64,000 bases of DNA. It comes from Gammaproteobacteria bacterium. Its GTDB lineage: Bacteria > Pseudomonadota > Gammaproteobacteria > Pseudomonadales > Pseudomonadaceae. Shown piece by piece: positions 26,165 to 35,899 of this stretch; positions within the stretch are counted from its first letter, which is position 1; each line of letters begins with the position of its first letter. The translations under genes were made by a program, and so were the position numbers. The DNA is taken from positions 1-64,000 of the forward strand of contig JAHJYA010000045.1 in assembly GCA_018826895.1 (NCBI GenBank), read 5' to 3'. The notes under the pieces were generated by a model. It was not told the DNA's origin. It did no database searches and saw only the letters and a list, made by a program, of their open reading frames with translations.

Positions 26165-27238
26165 TCAGCTCGCCGTGCTGGGCAGGCGATACACCCAAAT
26201 ACGGCGCATCACACTGGCGAACTGCCGGGCCAGGCTACCGCTGTTGTAGACCTGGCCATAGCGTGTAGCGATGGCCTGTACCTCCCGCGCCAGGCTGGCG
26301 TAGCGGCGCGCCGGTAGGTCCGGGAACAGGTGGTGCTCGATCTGGTGACTGAGATTGCCGGTAAGGATATGAAACAGCCGCCCGCCTGCCAGGTTGCTGG
26401 AGCCGCGCAACTGGCGCAAGTACCAATGCCCGCGCGTTTCCCCCACCAGGCTGTCGGCGCTGAACACCGCGGCTCGCTCGGTGAAGTGACCGCAGAAGAT
26501 CACCATAAAGGTCCACAGGTTGCGCAGCAGATTGGCCAACAGGTTACCGCTCAACACGGCCAATGCGTTGGCACCCAGCAGCACGGCCAACAATGGAAAA
26601 AACAGGTAATCCTTACCCCACTGTCGCAGCAGCTTGGCGGCAAAGACCTTGAGCAGCGGGCGCACCTCGTCGAAGGCCAGTTTGCCCTTGGCGACCTTGT
26701 CCAGGCGCAGATGCTGGATCGCCACCGCGTACTGGAACAGCAGCGCCTGCAGCGTCACCCACAGCGGCTGCCAGCGATAAAAAGGCTTCCAGCGCTGCTC
26801 GGGGAATAGCCGCACCACGCCATAACCGACGTCATCATCCATGCCCAGCACGTTGGTGTAGGTGTGGTGAATATGGTTATGGGTGTGCCGCCAGAAGTCG
26901 CTCGGCCCGGCGATGTCCCACTCATAACTGCGCCCGGCCAGGCTGGGGTCGTTCATCCAGTCGTACTGGCCGTGCATCACGTTGTGGCCCAGCTCCATGT
27001 TCTCGATAATCTTGCCCAGAGCCAACAGCAGCGCGCCAAGCAGCCAGGTCGGCGGAAACCAGCCGGCCATCAGCAGCACCCGGCCGCTCCAGCAGCACGC
27101 CCGTACGGCCGCGCGCACGCGGCGGATATAACGCGCGTCCGCAGCGCCGAGGTCGGCCAGGGTACGCTGGCGCAGCGCGTCGAGTTCCGCGCCAAAAGCC
27201 TCCAGCTCGGAGGCAGACAGGGTTTTATCCATGCGCAT
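26165..27238 (-). CDS. desB: Acyl-CoA delta-9 fatty acid desaturase
   Basis: A 357-residue membrane desaturase. The three histidine boxes that bind di-iron are present: HNVMH (about 85), HTHNHIHH (about 120) and HQIEHH (about 305). Hydrophobic pairs lie around residues 45-75 and 190-235. In P. aeruginosa the homologue desaturates acyl-CoA from exogenous saturated fatty acids and works with the neighbouring reductase under DesT control. Start 27238 (MRMDKTLSAS) has GAGAG upstream; the longer frame runs into the reductase gene. Confidence 0.9.
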   Translation of the reverse strand: MRMDKTLSASELEAFGAELDALRQRTLADLGAADARYIRRVRAAVRACCWSGRVLLMAGWFPPTWLLGALLLALGKIIENMELGHNVMHGQYDWMNDPSLAGRSYEWDIAGPSDFWRHTHNHIHHTYTNVLGMDDDVGYGVVRLFPEQRWKPFYRWQPLWVTLQALLFQYAVAIQHLRLDKVAKGKLAFDEVRPLLKVFAAKLLRQWGKDYLFFPLLAVLLGANALAVLSGNLLANLLRNLWTFMVIFCGHFTERAAVFSADSLVGETRGHWYLRQLRGSSNLAGGRLFHILTGNLSHQIEHHLFPDLPARRYASLAREVQAIATRYGQVYNSGSLARQFASVMRRIWVYRLPSTAS

Positions 27239-27251
27239 TGCGGTGCTCTCT

Positions 27252-28373
27252 CTAGAGGTCGATTTCGACATCACCCACTGGGGCGCTGACGCACAGGCGG
27301 ATGGGTTGACCGGGCTCACGCAGCACAGCGCCACTGCGCAGGTCGCGCACCGCACCGCCAAGCAGCAGGCAGGTGCAACTGGCGCAAATGCCCTGGCGAC
27401 AGCCGAACGCCGGGCGCAACCCCTCGGCTTCGGCCTGCTCCAGCAGGCTGCGCTGGTTATCCCCGGTCGCCTGCTGGTGACTGCGGGCGAAACGCAGGCT
27501 CACGGCCTGATGAGCGTCTTGTACTGCCGGCAGGTGCGGCGGCGTGAACGCCTCAAACTGCAGCGCTTCGCCAAGCCCGGCGATCTGGGCCCAGGCACTG
27601 ACCCGCTCGACAAAACCGGCCGGGCCACAAGCCAGCACCTGATCTGCCGTAACCCCGAGCTGATCCAGGTGTGCGGCGGCAAAGCGCCCACGGGCCGTGC
27701 CGTCTGCCGCCTTGCAGGCTGGATCAGTGAACACCGCGTGCACCTGCACGTTGGTGTAGCGTTGCTGCAGCTGCTCGAGCAATTCGACAAAGGCGCGCTG
27801 CCCGGGCGTGCGTACGTAATGCAGCAGCGTGACTGGTGCACTAAACCCTTGGGCCAGCGCCTCGCGCAGCACGCCTAACAGCGCCGTGATGCCACTGCCG
27901 GCAGCCAGTAGCAGCACGCCCTGGGCCTGGCTCGGCCAGTGCAGCGCACCGGCGACTGTGCCGATCTCCACGGTATCGCCGACCGCCAGGCGCTCGACCA
28001 GCAGCGCTGAGACCCGGCCGCCATCCTTGCGCTGCACGGCAATCTCCAGGCGACCATCGGCGTTGCTGGCAGTCAGGCTGTAGCTGCGGCTCAGGCGTAC
28101 ACCGTCCACCTCCAGATAAAGCTGCAGGTGCTGCCCAGGCCGCGCGCCCTGCCAGTGGCCATTGGCGTGCAGGGTCAGCGCCAGCATGTCGTCGGCCACC
28201 CAGCGCCGCTCCAACACCTGCGCCATCACCCGCTGCACCTTGAGCAACGGATGCACCACACCCAGGCAAGCGTCCAGATCGCTGCCGCGCAACCAACCGC
28301 CGTCCACTGCAACACGCAGCGGACGCAATGCCGGCGTCAACCGGCGCACCCATGCCAGGGGAATCAGCTTCAT
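27252..28373 (-). CDS. Ferredoxin-NAD(P) reductase with C-terminal 2Fe-2S domain, desaturase partner
   Basis: A 373-residue electron-transfer protein: flavin domain with RSYSLTAS (about 117), NAD(P) domain with LLAAGSGITALLGVL, and a plant-type ferredoxin domain at the end, CRQGICASCTCLL plus a later Cys. It would pass electrons from NADPH to the di-iron desaturase encoded 13 bp downstream; the same pairing exists in P. aeruginosa (PA4889-PA4888). First gene of the operon, divergent from desT. Confidence 0.9.
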   Translation of the reverse strand: MKLIPLAWVRRLTPALRPLRVAVDGGWLRGSDLDACLGVVHPLLKVQRVMAQVLERRWVADDMLALTLHANGHWQGARPGQHLQLYLEVDGVRLSRSYSLTASNADGRLEIAVQRKDGGRVSALLVERLAVGDTVEIGTVAGALHWPSQAQGVLLLAAGSGITALLGVLREALAQGFSAPVTLLHYVRTPGQRAFVELLEQLQQRYTNVQVHAVFTDPACKAADGTARGRFAAAHLDQLGVTADQVLACGPAGFVERVSAWAQIAGLGEALQFEAFTPPHLPAVQDAHQAVSLRFARSHQQATGDNQRSLLEQAEAEGLRPAFGCRQGICASCTCLLLGGAVRDLRSGAVLREPGQPIRLCVSAPVGDVEIDL

Positions 28374-28397
28374 GCTCAGCTCTTAGGGGATAAGTCC

Positions 28398-28415
28398 AGT
28401 GGACAACTGTTCACT
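28398..28415. promoter_or_regulatory. Candidate DesT operator
   Basis: AGTGGACAACTGTTCACT is an 18-bp imperfect palindrome (14 of 18 positions symmetric) 24 bp before the reductase start, in the desT divergent gap. DesT and its relative FabR bind 18-bp palindromes with AGTGAAC-like half sites, and DesT in P. aeruginosa controls this operon. Position and symmetry support the assignment; binding is inferred. Confidence 0.6.
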
Positions 28416-28525
28416 AGATTGGCAGCGCCGCCCTTTTCAGTCAACAGTCGTACACCAAAACCGGTTCGACGCCTCCCGAGTGCCTTTGTTAAAGTGCGGC
28501 GCACTGCCACGGACAAGGTCTTGCA

Positions 28526-29170
28526 ATGCAGCCGCGCGCCGAACAAAAACTGCAAACCCGTCATGCGCTGATGGACGCCGCACGCAACCTGATGGACAGC
28601 GGTCGCGGCTTTGGCAGCCTCAGCCTGCGCGAGGTCGCACGCACTGCCGGCATCGTACCCACCGGCTTTTACCGGCACTTTCAGGACATGGACGAACTCG
28701 GCCTGGCGCTGGTCGCCGAGGTGGGCGAAACCTTCCGTGAAGCGATCCGCCAGGTTCGCCACCATGAGCTGGAGCTGGGCGGCCTGATCGACGCCTCGGT
28801 GCGCATCTTCCTCGACGCCGTGGCCGCCAACCGCGCGCAATTTCTGTTTCTTGCCCGAGAACAGTACGGCGGCTCCCTGCCGGTACGCCTGGCCCTGGGC
28901 GCGCTGCGCGAGCGCATTACTGCCGACCTGATTGCCGACCTGACGCTGATGCCCAAACTGCAGCACCTGGACAGCCGCGCCCAGGCGCACCTGGCCGACC
29001 TGGTGGTCAAGACCGTGTTCGCCACCCTGCCCGAACTGATCGACCCACCCCGCGAAACCCTACCGGCACACCTCACGCCGCAAGCGAAGATGATCGAGCA
29101 ACTGCGCTTTATCTTTATCGGTGCAAAACATTGGCAGGGCCTGGGGCATGGCAATGCCAGCAATCCGTAA
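28526..29170 (+). CDS. desT: TetR-family regulator of unsaturated fatty acid genes
   Basis: A 214-residue TetR repressor. The helix-turn-helix lies at about residues 30-55 (SLREVARTAGIVPTGFYRHF). The C-terminal half is the acyl-CoA-sensing domain. In P. aeruginosa DesT senses the ratio of saturated to unsaturated acyl-CoA and represses desCB/desB accordingly. Divergent from the reductase-desB operon with a palindrome between them. Confidence 0.9.
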   Translation: MQPRAEQKLQTRHALMDAARNLMDSGRGFGSLSLREVARTAGIVPTGFYRHFQDMDELGLALVAEVGETFREAIRQVRHHELELGGLIDASVRIFLDAVAANRAQFLFLAREQYGGSLPVRLALGALRERITADLIADLTLMPKLQHLDSRAQAHLADLVVKTVFATLPELIDPPRETLPAHLTPQAKMIEQLRFIFIGAKHWQGLGHGNASNP

Positions 29171-29333
29171 AACGCACCTTAATAGTGCAAAAACATTCAT
29201 CGCGCACCAGTAAAAACCTGACCAACGCCCCAACTCTTGCCACAGCCGGCGTGCAGCCCGCACCAGGACGGCGCTTCAGCGCCTTGGCAAGGCACTTGCT
29301 CTGTCTGTCCCATTGATCTGCCGGAAAGTCCCC

Positions 29334-29834
29334 ATGCTTGTGATTCATCGCCGCACCGCCGCCCAGCCCACGTGGGATGCCGAACTGCACCTGACCTTCG
29401 AGGCCCGCAGTAAATCGCGCCTGCGCTGCTTCAGCGCCAGCGGCGAGGAAGTCGGCCTGTTTCTAGAGCGCGGCCAGCCCGCCCTGCAGGACGGCGAATG
29501 CCTGCAAGCCGAAGACGGCCGCATCGTGCGGGTGGTCGCCCGCCCAGAGCAACTGCTGCACGTCACCTGCAGCAGCCCGTTCGAGCTGATGCGCGCTGCC
29601 TATCACCTGGGCAACCGTCATGTGGCCCTGCAACTGGGTGACGGCTGGCTGCGCCTGCCGGATGACTACGTGCTCAAAGCCATGCTCGAACAGCTCGGCG
29701 CCGAGGTCAGCACGGTCGAAGCGCCTTATCAGCCTGAACAAGGCGCCTACGGCGGCGGCCATCACCACTCGCACGCCGGTGACGCCGAATTCAGCTATGC
29801 CCCGCGTCTGCATCAGTTCGGTGCACGCAAATGA
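29334..29834 (+). CDS. ureE: Urease accessory protein UreE
   Basis: A 166-residue nickel metallochaperone. The N-terminal peptide-binding domain (1-75) and C-terminal metal domain (GNRHVALQL, LEQLGAEV) are complete, and the tail has a His-rich GGGHHHSHAGD that binds nickel. UreE delivers nickel to UreG/UreF for urease assembly. ATG at 29334 chosen; the upstream TTG adds seven unlikely residues. First gene of ureEFG; the structural genes ureABC are not in the window. Confidence 0.95.
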   Translation: MLVIHRRTAAQPTWDAELHLTFEARSKSRLRCFSASGEEVGLFLERGQPALQDGECLQAEDGRIVRVVARPEQLLHVTCSSPFELMRAAYHLGNRHVALQLGDGWLRLPDDYVLKAMLEQLGAEVSTVEAPYQPEQGAYGGGHHHSHAGDAEFSYAPRLHQFGARK

Positions 29835-29855
29835 CCGCTGCCGCGCAGGCTGATC

Positions 29856-30554
29856 ATGGCTACTGAGCATCTCGGCAACCCCAACCGTGCCTGGGCGCTG
29901 CTGCGCCTGGCCAGCCCGCAGTTACCGATTGGCGGCTACAGCTATTCCCAAGGCCTGGAAATGGCAGTCGAGCAGGGCCTGGTGGCAGACGAAGCCTCGG
30001 CAGCGCGCTGGCTGAGCGACCAGTTGCTGCTCAACCTGGCGCGCTTCGAGGCCCCCCTGCTGCTCGCCCATTGCCAGGCCGCGCATGCCAGCGACTGGAC
30101 AGAGTTGCAGGAACTCGTCGGCCAACATCGCGCTAGCCGCGAAACCCGCGAACTGCGCCTGGAAAGCCGGCAGATGGGTTATTCACTCAAACAACTGCTC
30201 GATGGCCTGCCGGAACTGGAACAGCAGGTTCGTGAGCAGCTTGAGGCAGTCGAGGAACCCGGACTTGCCCTGGGCTGGGCGCTGGCCGCACGCACCTGGC
30301 AAATCAGCCCGCAAGACGCCCTGGCGGCCTGGCTCTGGGGCTGGCTGGAAAACCAGCTGGCGGTGCTGATGAAGACTCTGCCCCTGGGCCAACAGGCGGC
30401 TCAGCGCCTGACCTCGCAACTGCTGCCGACCCTCGATACGGCGCAGCGCGAGGCCCAGGCCTGCCCGCCACAACACTGGGGCAGCGCGGCCTTCGGCCTG
30501 GCCCTAGCGAGCATGGCCCATGAACGCCAATACAGCCGGCTGTTCCGCTCGTGA
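29856..30554 (+). CDS. ureF: Urease accessory protein UreF
   Basis: A 232-residue all-helical protein with the family start LLRLASPQLPIGGYSYSQGLE. UreF joins UreD and UreG on apo-urease and gates GTP-dependent nickel insertion. It begins 21 bp after ureE. A 274-bp gap containing a REP palindrome separates it from ureG, which is unusual for this operon. Confidence 0.95.
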   Translation: MATEHLGNPNRAWALLRLASPQLPIGGYSYSQGLEMAVEQGLVADEASAARWLSDQLLLNLARFEAPLLLAHCQAAHASDWTELQELVGQHRASRETRELRLESRQMGYSLKQLLDGLPELEQQVREQLEAVEEPGLALGWALAARTWQISPQDALAAWLWGWLENQLAVLMKTLPLGQQAAQRLTSQLLPTLDTAQREAQACPPQHWGSAAFGLALASMAHERQYSRLFRS

Positions 30555-30604
30555 GCCTTTTTTTAGGCGATGTCCCCAAACCCTGTGCACGGTGCCGATG
30601 CTTT

Positions 30605-30695
30605 TGTGGGAGCCGCGCCCCGCGGCGAATGCCATGGGCAACGCCGACATCACTGAATGCCTGCAATCGCTTCGCCCCGAGGCGGGGCTCCTACA
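30605..30695. repeat. REP-type palindrome between ureF and ureG
   Basis: Left end TGTGGGAGCCGCGCCCCGCG and right end CGAGGCGGGGCTCCTACA are inverted. Same class as the palindromes at 7678 and 60682. It breaks the ureEFG run and may lower downstream transcription. Confidence 0.75.
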
Positions 30696-30828
30696 CCTGT
30701 ACGGTCATTCATTCCGGCGCTGCGTTATGGCCTGCACAGGTTTGCAACAGCCTAATGGGGCATAGCATTTTACTGTCGGCCGCCAAACGGCGACCGGCCC
30801 TGACATGATCGATGGGAGAAACAACCTG

Positions 30829-31443
30829 ATGAACAGCCAACCCCTGCGTGTCGGCATCGGCGGTCCGGTCGGTTCCGGCAAGACCGCCCTGACCCTGGCG
30901 CTGTGCCTGGCCCTGCGCGAACGCTACAACCTGGCCGTGGTCACCAACGACATCTACACCCAGGAAGACGCCCAGTTTCTGGTGCGCAACGAGGCCCTGG
31001 CGCCGGAGCGGATCATCGGCGTGGAGACCGGCGGCTGCCCGCACACAGCTATCCGCGAAGACGCCTCGATCAACCTGGAAGCGGTCGATCAGCTCAACCG
31101 GCGCTTTCCCGGCCTTGACCTGATCATCGTCGAGTCGGGCGGCGACAACCTTTCGGCCACCTTCAGCCCGGAGCTGTCGGACCTGACCATCTATGTGATC
31201 GACGTGTCGGCCGGCGACAAGCTGCCGCGCAAGGGCGGTCCAGGCATCTGCAAGTCCGACCTGCTGGTGATCAACAAGGTCGATCTGGCCCCGCTGGTCG
31301 GCGCCTCCCTGGAAGTGATGGAGCGCGACACCCTGAAGATGCGCGGCGATAAGCCCTTCGTCTTCAGCAACCAGAAAATCGGCCAGGGTCTGGAACAGAT
31401 CATCGCCTTTATCGAACGCCACGGCATGCTCAACGCCGCCTGA
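30829..31443 (+). CDS. ureG: Urease accessory GTPase UreG
   Basis: A 204-residue SIMIBI-class GTPase. P-loop [13 protein letters not shown] (about 8-20), nickel-binding CPH motif in [13 protein letters not shown] (about 66-78), switch region [15 protein letters not shown], and base motif NKVD. It powers nickel loading of urease. ATG at 30829 has GGGAG ten bases upstream and gives the standard length; the ATG at 30805 would add eight residues. Confidence 0.96.
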   Translation: MNSQPLRVGIGGPVGSGKTALTLALCLALRERYNLAVVTNDIYTQEDAQFLVRNEALAPERIIGVETGGCPHTAIREDASINLEAVDQLNRRFPGLDLIIVESGGDNLSATFSPELSDLTIYVIDVSAGDKLPRKGGPGICKSDLLVINKVDLAPLVGASLEVMERDTLKMRGDKPFVFSNQKIGQGLEQIIAFIERHGMLNAA

Positions 31444-31467
31444 CCCCAGCCCCTCAAGGAGAGACTC

Positions 31468-32040
31468 ATGAACCTGCGCAAATCCCTTATCGCTCTCGGC
31501 CTGATGCTCAGCCCGGCGCTGGCTTTCGCCCACCCAGGCCATGACCATTCCGGCCTGATGGCTGGCCTGGCCCACCCGGTATTTGGTCTGGACCACCTGC
31601 TGGCCATGCTCGCAGTCGGCCTGTGGGCCGCGCAGCAATCCGGCGCGGCGCGCTGGGCGCTGCCGCTGACCTTCGTCGCCAGCATGCTGATCGGTGGCCT
31701 ACTGGGCTTTGGCGGCCTGGAAATCCCGCTGATGGAAACCGGCATTGCCGCCTCGGTCCTTGCATTTGGTCTGCTGGTCGCGGTGGCCGTGCGCCTGCCG
31801 ATGGTCGTTGCGCTGGGTCTGACCGCACTGTTCGCCCTGACCCACGGCGTCGCACACGGCCTGGAACTGCCGAACCTGGCTAGCCCCTGGACCTATGCCA
31901 TCGGCTTCCTGGTCGCCACTGCAGCCCTGCATGGCGCCGGCTATGCCCTGGTGCGCAGCTTGCCCCGTGCCGCGGCCCCGTTGGTGCGCGTAGCGGGCGC
32001 CGCCTCGGCCCTGACCGGCGTTTGGCTGCTGGCCAGCTGA
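31468..32040 (+). CDS. HupE/UreJ family nickel permease
   Basis: A 190-residue membrane protein with a cleavable signal (residues 1-21, ending AFA), then HPGHDHSG and the metal motif HPVFGLDHLLAMLAVGLWA, and about six helices. HupE/UreJ proteins take up nickel or cobalt. Placed 25 bp after ureG with a strong AAGGAG site, so it supplies nickel to the urease maturation pathway. Hydrophobic throughout; no soluble domain. Confidence 0.92.
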   Translation: MNLRKSLIALGLMLSPALAFAHPGHDHSGLMAGLAHPVFGLDHLLAMLAVGLWAAQQSGAARWALPLTFVASMLIGGLLGFGGLEIPLMETGIAASVLAFGLLVAVAVRLPMVVALGLTALFALTHGVAHGLELPNLASPWTYAIGFLVATAALHGAGYALVRSLPRAAAPLVRVAGAASALTGVWLLAS

Positions 32041-32050
32041 CCCAACGTGT

Positions 32051-32073
32051 GCCCCGGCGTCATGCGCCGGGGC
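32051..32073 (+). terminator. GC-rich hairpin after the nickel permease gene
   Basis: GCCCCGGCG-TCATG-CGCCGGGGC, a 9-bp stem 10 bp after the stop codon, without a following T run. Possible weak or Rho-assisted terminator. Confidence 0.55.
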
Positions 32074-32144
32074 AACGCTGTACAAAAATCACTCAACCGA
32101 CGCTACACCTTGGTACTGCTGGGCTGCAGCGCGACATGCGCAGC

Positions 32145-32521
32145 TTATCCACAGATCGCCCCACAAGCCTCGGGGATAACCCGCCCTGCGACCGCGGCAA
32201 GTGCTTGAATAATCTGCGATTTATCTTGACAGCAGCAACGTGCCGGTAGGCCACCGAATCCTGATCATAAAGTAACCATCCCGCTACAAGCCACGCTGTT
32301 ACTGGGCTGCAGGTAGCTGCCCAATGGTTATCCACAGCCCTGCACACACGCAATGGGGATAAGCGTTGCGCCCCCCCGCTCCCCCACCTGAGATCATCGA
32401 TCAAAAAACAACCAGACAGCGCAACGCCTAGTGCTGCAGAGCCTGCAGCGGCTTGCTCCCATGATATCCACAGCCGGCCCCACAGCGATTGGGGGTAAAC
32501 CGCAACCACCACTGTGAATAA
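32145..32521. promoter_or_regulatory. Cluster of DnaA boxes in three 35-bp paired modules
   Basis: Within the 540-bp gap between ureJ and azurin, a forward DnaA box is followed after exactly 17 bases by a reversed box-like 9-mer, three times: TTATCCACA (32145) with CGGGGATAA (32171); TTATCCACA (32328) with TGGGGATAA (32354); ATATCCACA (32464) with TGGGGGTAA (32490). A further reversed consensus box TGTGAATAA lies at 32513. The first two modules are also preceded by CTGGGCTGCAG at 32119 and 32303. No dnaA, rpmH or dnaN is near, so it is not the standard oriC. A DnaA-titration or reactivation site, or a family of non-coding repeats, is possible. Confidence 0.6.
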
Positions 32522-32533
32522 CTCGCGCCCAGC

Positions 32534-32561
32534 AAAAAGCCGCTTACAAGAAGCGGCTTTT
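32534..32561 (-). terminator. Intrinsic terminator of azurin gene
   Basis: On the minus strand AAAAGCCGCTT-CTTGT-AAGCGGCTTTT, an 11-bp stem followed by T, 19 bp after the azurin stop. Confidence 0.9.
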
Positions 32562-32580
32562 GTCCCTGCAGGCGTCTGGT

Positions 32581-33030
32581 TCAGTCGACCAGTTTCAGAT
32601 TGCCTTTCATCAGCGCGACATGCCCTGGGAAGGAGCAGAAGAACTGGTAGGCTTCGCCGGCAGTCAGCTTGGCGACATCGAAGGTCACCGAGTCAGATTC
32701 GCCACCACCAATCATTTTGGTGTGTGCGATCACACGGGTATCACCGTCTTTCAGGTAGCCCTTGTCCAGGCCGGCACCGATGCCGTCAGCGGCGATGGCT
32801 GGCGCGTCTGCGGTCTTGCTCAGCACCCAGTTATGGCCCATGGAGGCCTTGGGCAGAGAACCCGAATGCTTGAGGTTGACGGTGAAGGTCTTGCAGCTCT
32901 TGCTGACCGCGATCTCTTTGGTATCGAAGGTCATCTGGTCTGTGGCTTGCACATCTACAGCACACTCGGCAGCGAGCAGAGGGGCACTGGAGAGGGCGAG
33001 CAACGATGCGACAACAAACTTGCGAATCAT
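32581..33030 (-). CDS. azu: Azurin, blue copper protein
   Basis: A 149-residue periplasmic electron carrier with a 20-residue signal (ending PLLAA) and a mature domain starting AECAVDVQ. Copper ligands are in order: His in MGHNWVLS, then Cys, His and Met in [14 protein letters not shown]. The disulfide pair is also kept (AEC and SKSC). Azurin carries electrons to oxidases or peroxidases and nitrite reductase partners. A single gene with its own terminator; no ANR box was found in the 200 bp upstream. Confidence 0.97.
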   Translation of the reverse strand: MIRKFVVASLLALSSAPLLAAECAVDVQATDQMTFDTKEIAVSKSCKTFTVNLKHSGSLPKASMGHNWVLSKTADAPAIAADGIGAGLDKGYLKDGDTRVIAHTKMIGGGESDSVTFDVAKLTAGEAYQFFCSFPGHVALMKGNLKLVD

Positions 33031-33435
33031 GTGAGTCTCCTGGGCAGTGAGGCAAATGGCCTCGTCCTCTAGATTGCACCGCGAGCGCCTCAGTTCCTAT
33101 GCCCTGCGGCAACAGGCCGCGCCCAGTGGCGTTGTCTGATAAATGCTCCTGGATAAAGAAATACATCGCACCCTTGGAGCCTCCCCAGGTCAGCTGTAAT
33201 GCCCGTGGTGTCTATCGTTGCGATGTACACAATCAACGGTGCAGAGCGCCGAGCAAGGCGTAGAGTCGCGACACGAACTCAGGAACAACGGCCATGTTTA
33301 TCAATGATCTGTTACACAGTTTGCTCGCGGCCTATGCCGGCGGCGCCAGCGGTAGCACGCTCGACTGACTCACATAGGCAAACCGGGCAACCTCGCTACC
33401 CTGCTGCGCGACATTCGCACAACCGGGAGTTAACG
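33031..33435. other. Intergenic region between azurin and the LOG pseudogene
   Basis: About 400 bp between divergent genes. Besides the tiny frame at 33294 I see no promoter that can be named, no RNA gene and no repeat. Confidence 0.4.
33294..33368 (+). CDS. Tiny open frame, 24 residues, doubtful
   Basis: Begins [20 protein letters not shown] and ends in TGA. AGGAA lies about eight bases before the ATG. The composition looks like the N-terminus of a larger protein cut short, next to a pseudogene. No family recognised; it could be a remnant or chance frame. Confidence 0.25.
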   Translation: MFINDLLHSLLAAYAGGASGSTLD

Positions 33436-33991
<556 letters not shown>

Positions 33992-34079
33992 TCCACTGCC
34001 AAGCCCTGATTCGGCATACTCAAGCTAACAAACGCCCTGCAGCCGGGTCTGACCCTCAACCCTTTTAAGGATTACCCCC

Positions 34080-35000
34080 ATGGCCGGCGCTAGCCTGTTG
34101 ACCCTGCTCGATGACATCGCCACGGTGCTGGACGATGTCGCGTTAATGACCAAAGTGGCGGCGAAGAAGTCCGCGGGGGTGCTCGGCGATGACCTCGCCC
34201 TGAACGCACAACAGGTGACCGGCGTGCGCGCCGATCGCGAGTTACCGGTGGTATGGGCGGTGGCCAAGGGTTCCTTACGCAACAAGGCAATCCTGGTGCC
34301 GGCGGCGTTGCTGATCAGCGCCATTGCCCCCTGGGCCGTCACACCGCTGCTGATGCTCGGCGGCGCCTTTCTCTGTTACGAGGGCTTTGAAAAGCTTGCC
34401 CATCGTTACCTGCATTCCGCCGCCGAAGATACAGATGCAGAGCAGCGCCTGCGTGCGGCAGCGGCAGATGAACACGTCGATCTGGTGGCGTTCGAGCAGG
34501 ACAAGATTCGCGGCGCGGTACGTACCGACTTCATTCTATCGGCCGAGATCATCGCCATTACCCTGGGCATAGTCGCGGGTGCGGCGTTTTTCTCCCAGGT
34601 GGTGGTGCTGGTGGGTATCGCACTGCTGATGACCGTGGGCGTGTATGGCCTGGTGGCGGGTATCGTCAAACTCGACGATGCCGGCCTGTACCTCAGCCAG
34701 CGCGGCAGCAGGTCTGCCCAGGCCATCGGCCATGGCATTCTCGCCACCGCGCCCTACCTGATGAAAACCCTCTCGGTGGTCGGCACCGCGGCGATGTTTA
34801 TGGTCGGCGGCGGCATCCTGACCCACGGCATCGCGCCCGTGCATCACGCCATTGAGCAGGTGGCCGCAGCTGCCGGCAACGGTCTGCTGACGGCCATCAT
34901 CCCCACGCTACTCAGCGCCCTTTTCGGCGTCCTTGCCGGCGCCGTGGTGCTGGCGCTGGTGGGCGGCGGCAGCCGACTATGGCGCGCCGTGCGTACCTAA
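34080..35000 (+). CDS. DUF808 family inner membrane protein (YedI-like)
   Basis: A 306-residue protein starting [20 protein letters not shown], diagnostic of DUF808. The N-terminal 70 residues are soluble; hydrophobic segments follow at about 82-115, 155-200 and 230-300. Function unknown; inner membrane location by family. Convergent with the transglutaminase gene, overlapping it by four bases. Confidence 0.88.
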   Translation: MAGASLLTLLDDIATVLDDVALMTKVAAKKSAGVLGDDLALNAQQVTGVRADRELPVVWAVAKGSLRNKAILVPAALLISAIAPWAVTPLLMLGGAFLCYEGFEKLAHRYLHSAAEDTDAEQRLRAAAADEHVDLVAFEQDKIRGAVRTDFILSAEIIAITLGIVAGAAFFSQVVVLVGIALLMTVGVYGLVAGIVKLDDAGLYLSQRGSRSAQAIGHGILATAPYLMKTLSVVGTAAMFMVGGGILTHGIAPVHHAIEQVAAAAGNGLLTAIIPTLLSALFGVLAGAVVLALVGGGSRLWRAVRT

Positions 35001-35899
35001 ACTGGGGCAGCCAGCGGCAGCACCGTCACCTCGACTTCCGGGTCGTGGCTGCCGCCACCAAGAATCACCCCGCGCAGCGGCGAGACATCGGCAAAATCCC
35101 GGCCCCAGGCCAGGGTGATGTGTTCCAACGCCGGTAGCACATTGTTGGTTGGGTCGAAGTCAACCCAACCCTGGCGTGGGCAATACACCGAGATCCAGGC
35201 GTGGGAGGCATCGGCACCGATCAGCCGCGGCTGGCCGGGTGGCGGTTGGGTCAGCAGGTAGCCGCTGACGTAACGCGCGGACAAGCCCCGCGAGCGCAGG
35301 CAGGCGAGCATCAGGTGGGCGAAGTCCTGGCACACCCCGCGGCGCTCTTCGAGCACCTGCAACAATGGCGTCGCCACCTGGGTGGCGGCGGCGTCGAAGG
35401 TGAACTCGGTGAAGATCTTCTCCATCAGCGCACGCACCGCCAGCAGCAGCGGGCGCCCAGCCGGGAAGCAGTCCTCGGCATAGTCGACGAAGGCCTGCTT
35501 CAAGCGCACATAGGGCGACTCGAAGCGAAAGCGAGCGGCCTCCAGTAGTGGCCCCGGCAAAGGCCGCCCACTGTAGGTCAGCAGCGCGCAGGCACGCTCC
35601 CAGGGCGGGGAATCTTCGAGCGTCAGGGCAGCACGCGCCAGCACCTCGACCTGCAGCCGCGCGCTGACCTTGAGCTCGTCGTGTGGACGCTCGAACACCA
35701 GGCGGGTCAGCGGGTTGCCATGCACGTCGAGGGCATCGCGGCGCTGGCACGGCTGCGGGCCGACCTCCAGTTGGCGCAGATGGCAGCGCTGCCAGGCGCA
35801 GTCGCGCGGCCACAAGTGGGCCAACTGCTGGGCCAGGGAAACCGGCGCCGAATAGCGGTAATGGGTGTCGTGCAGAATCTGGTAGTGCGCGCTGGTCAT
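34997..35899 (-). CDS. Transglutaminase-like protein, short form
   Basis: A 300-residue protein with the bacterial transglutaminase N-terminal domain (1-85, [20 protein letters not shown]) and a transglutaminase-like core. The catalytic triad is seen: Cys in [13 protein letters not shown], His in [10 protein letters not shown] and Asp in WVDFDPTNN. The enzyme probably cleaves or exchanges amide bonds. Last gene of a three-gene set with the ATP-grasp/alpha-E fusion (four-base overlap) and the long transglutaminase. No signal peptide, so cytoplasmic. Confidence 0.88.
   Translation of the reverse strand: MTSAHYQILHDTHYRYSAPVSLAQQLAHLWPRDCAWQRCHLRQLEVGPQPCQRRDALDVHGNPLTRLVFERPHDELKVSARLQVEVLARAALTLEDSPPWERACALLTYSGRPLPGPLLEAARFRFESPYVRLKQAFVDYAEDCFPAGRPLLLAVRALMEKIFTEFTFDAAATQVATPLLQVLEERRGVCQDFAHLMLACLRSRGLSARYVSGYLLTQPPPGQPRLIGADASHAWISVYCPRQGWVDFDPTNNVLPALEHITLAWGRDFADVSPLRGVILGGGSHDPEVEVTVLPLAAPV

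Noticed and set aside
32145..32521. Replication origin oriC
   Set aside because: DnaA boxes are present but dnaA, dnaN, rpmH and an AT-rich unwinding element are missing nearby, so I do not call it oriC.
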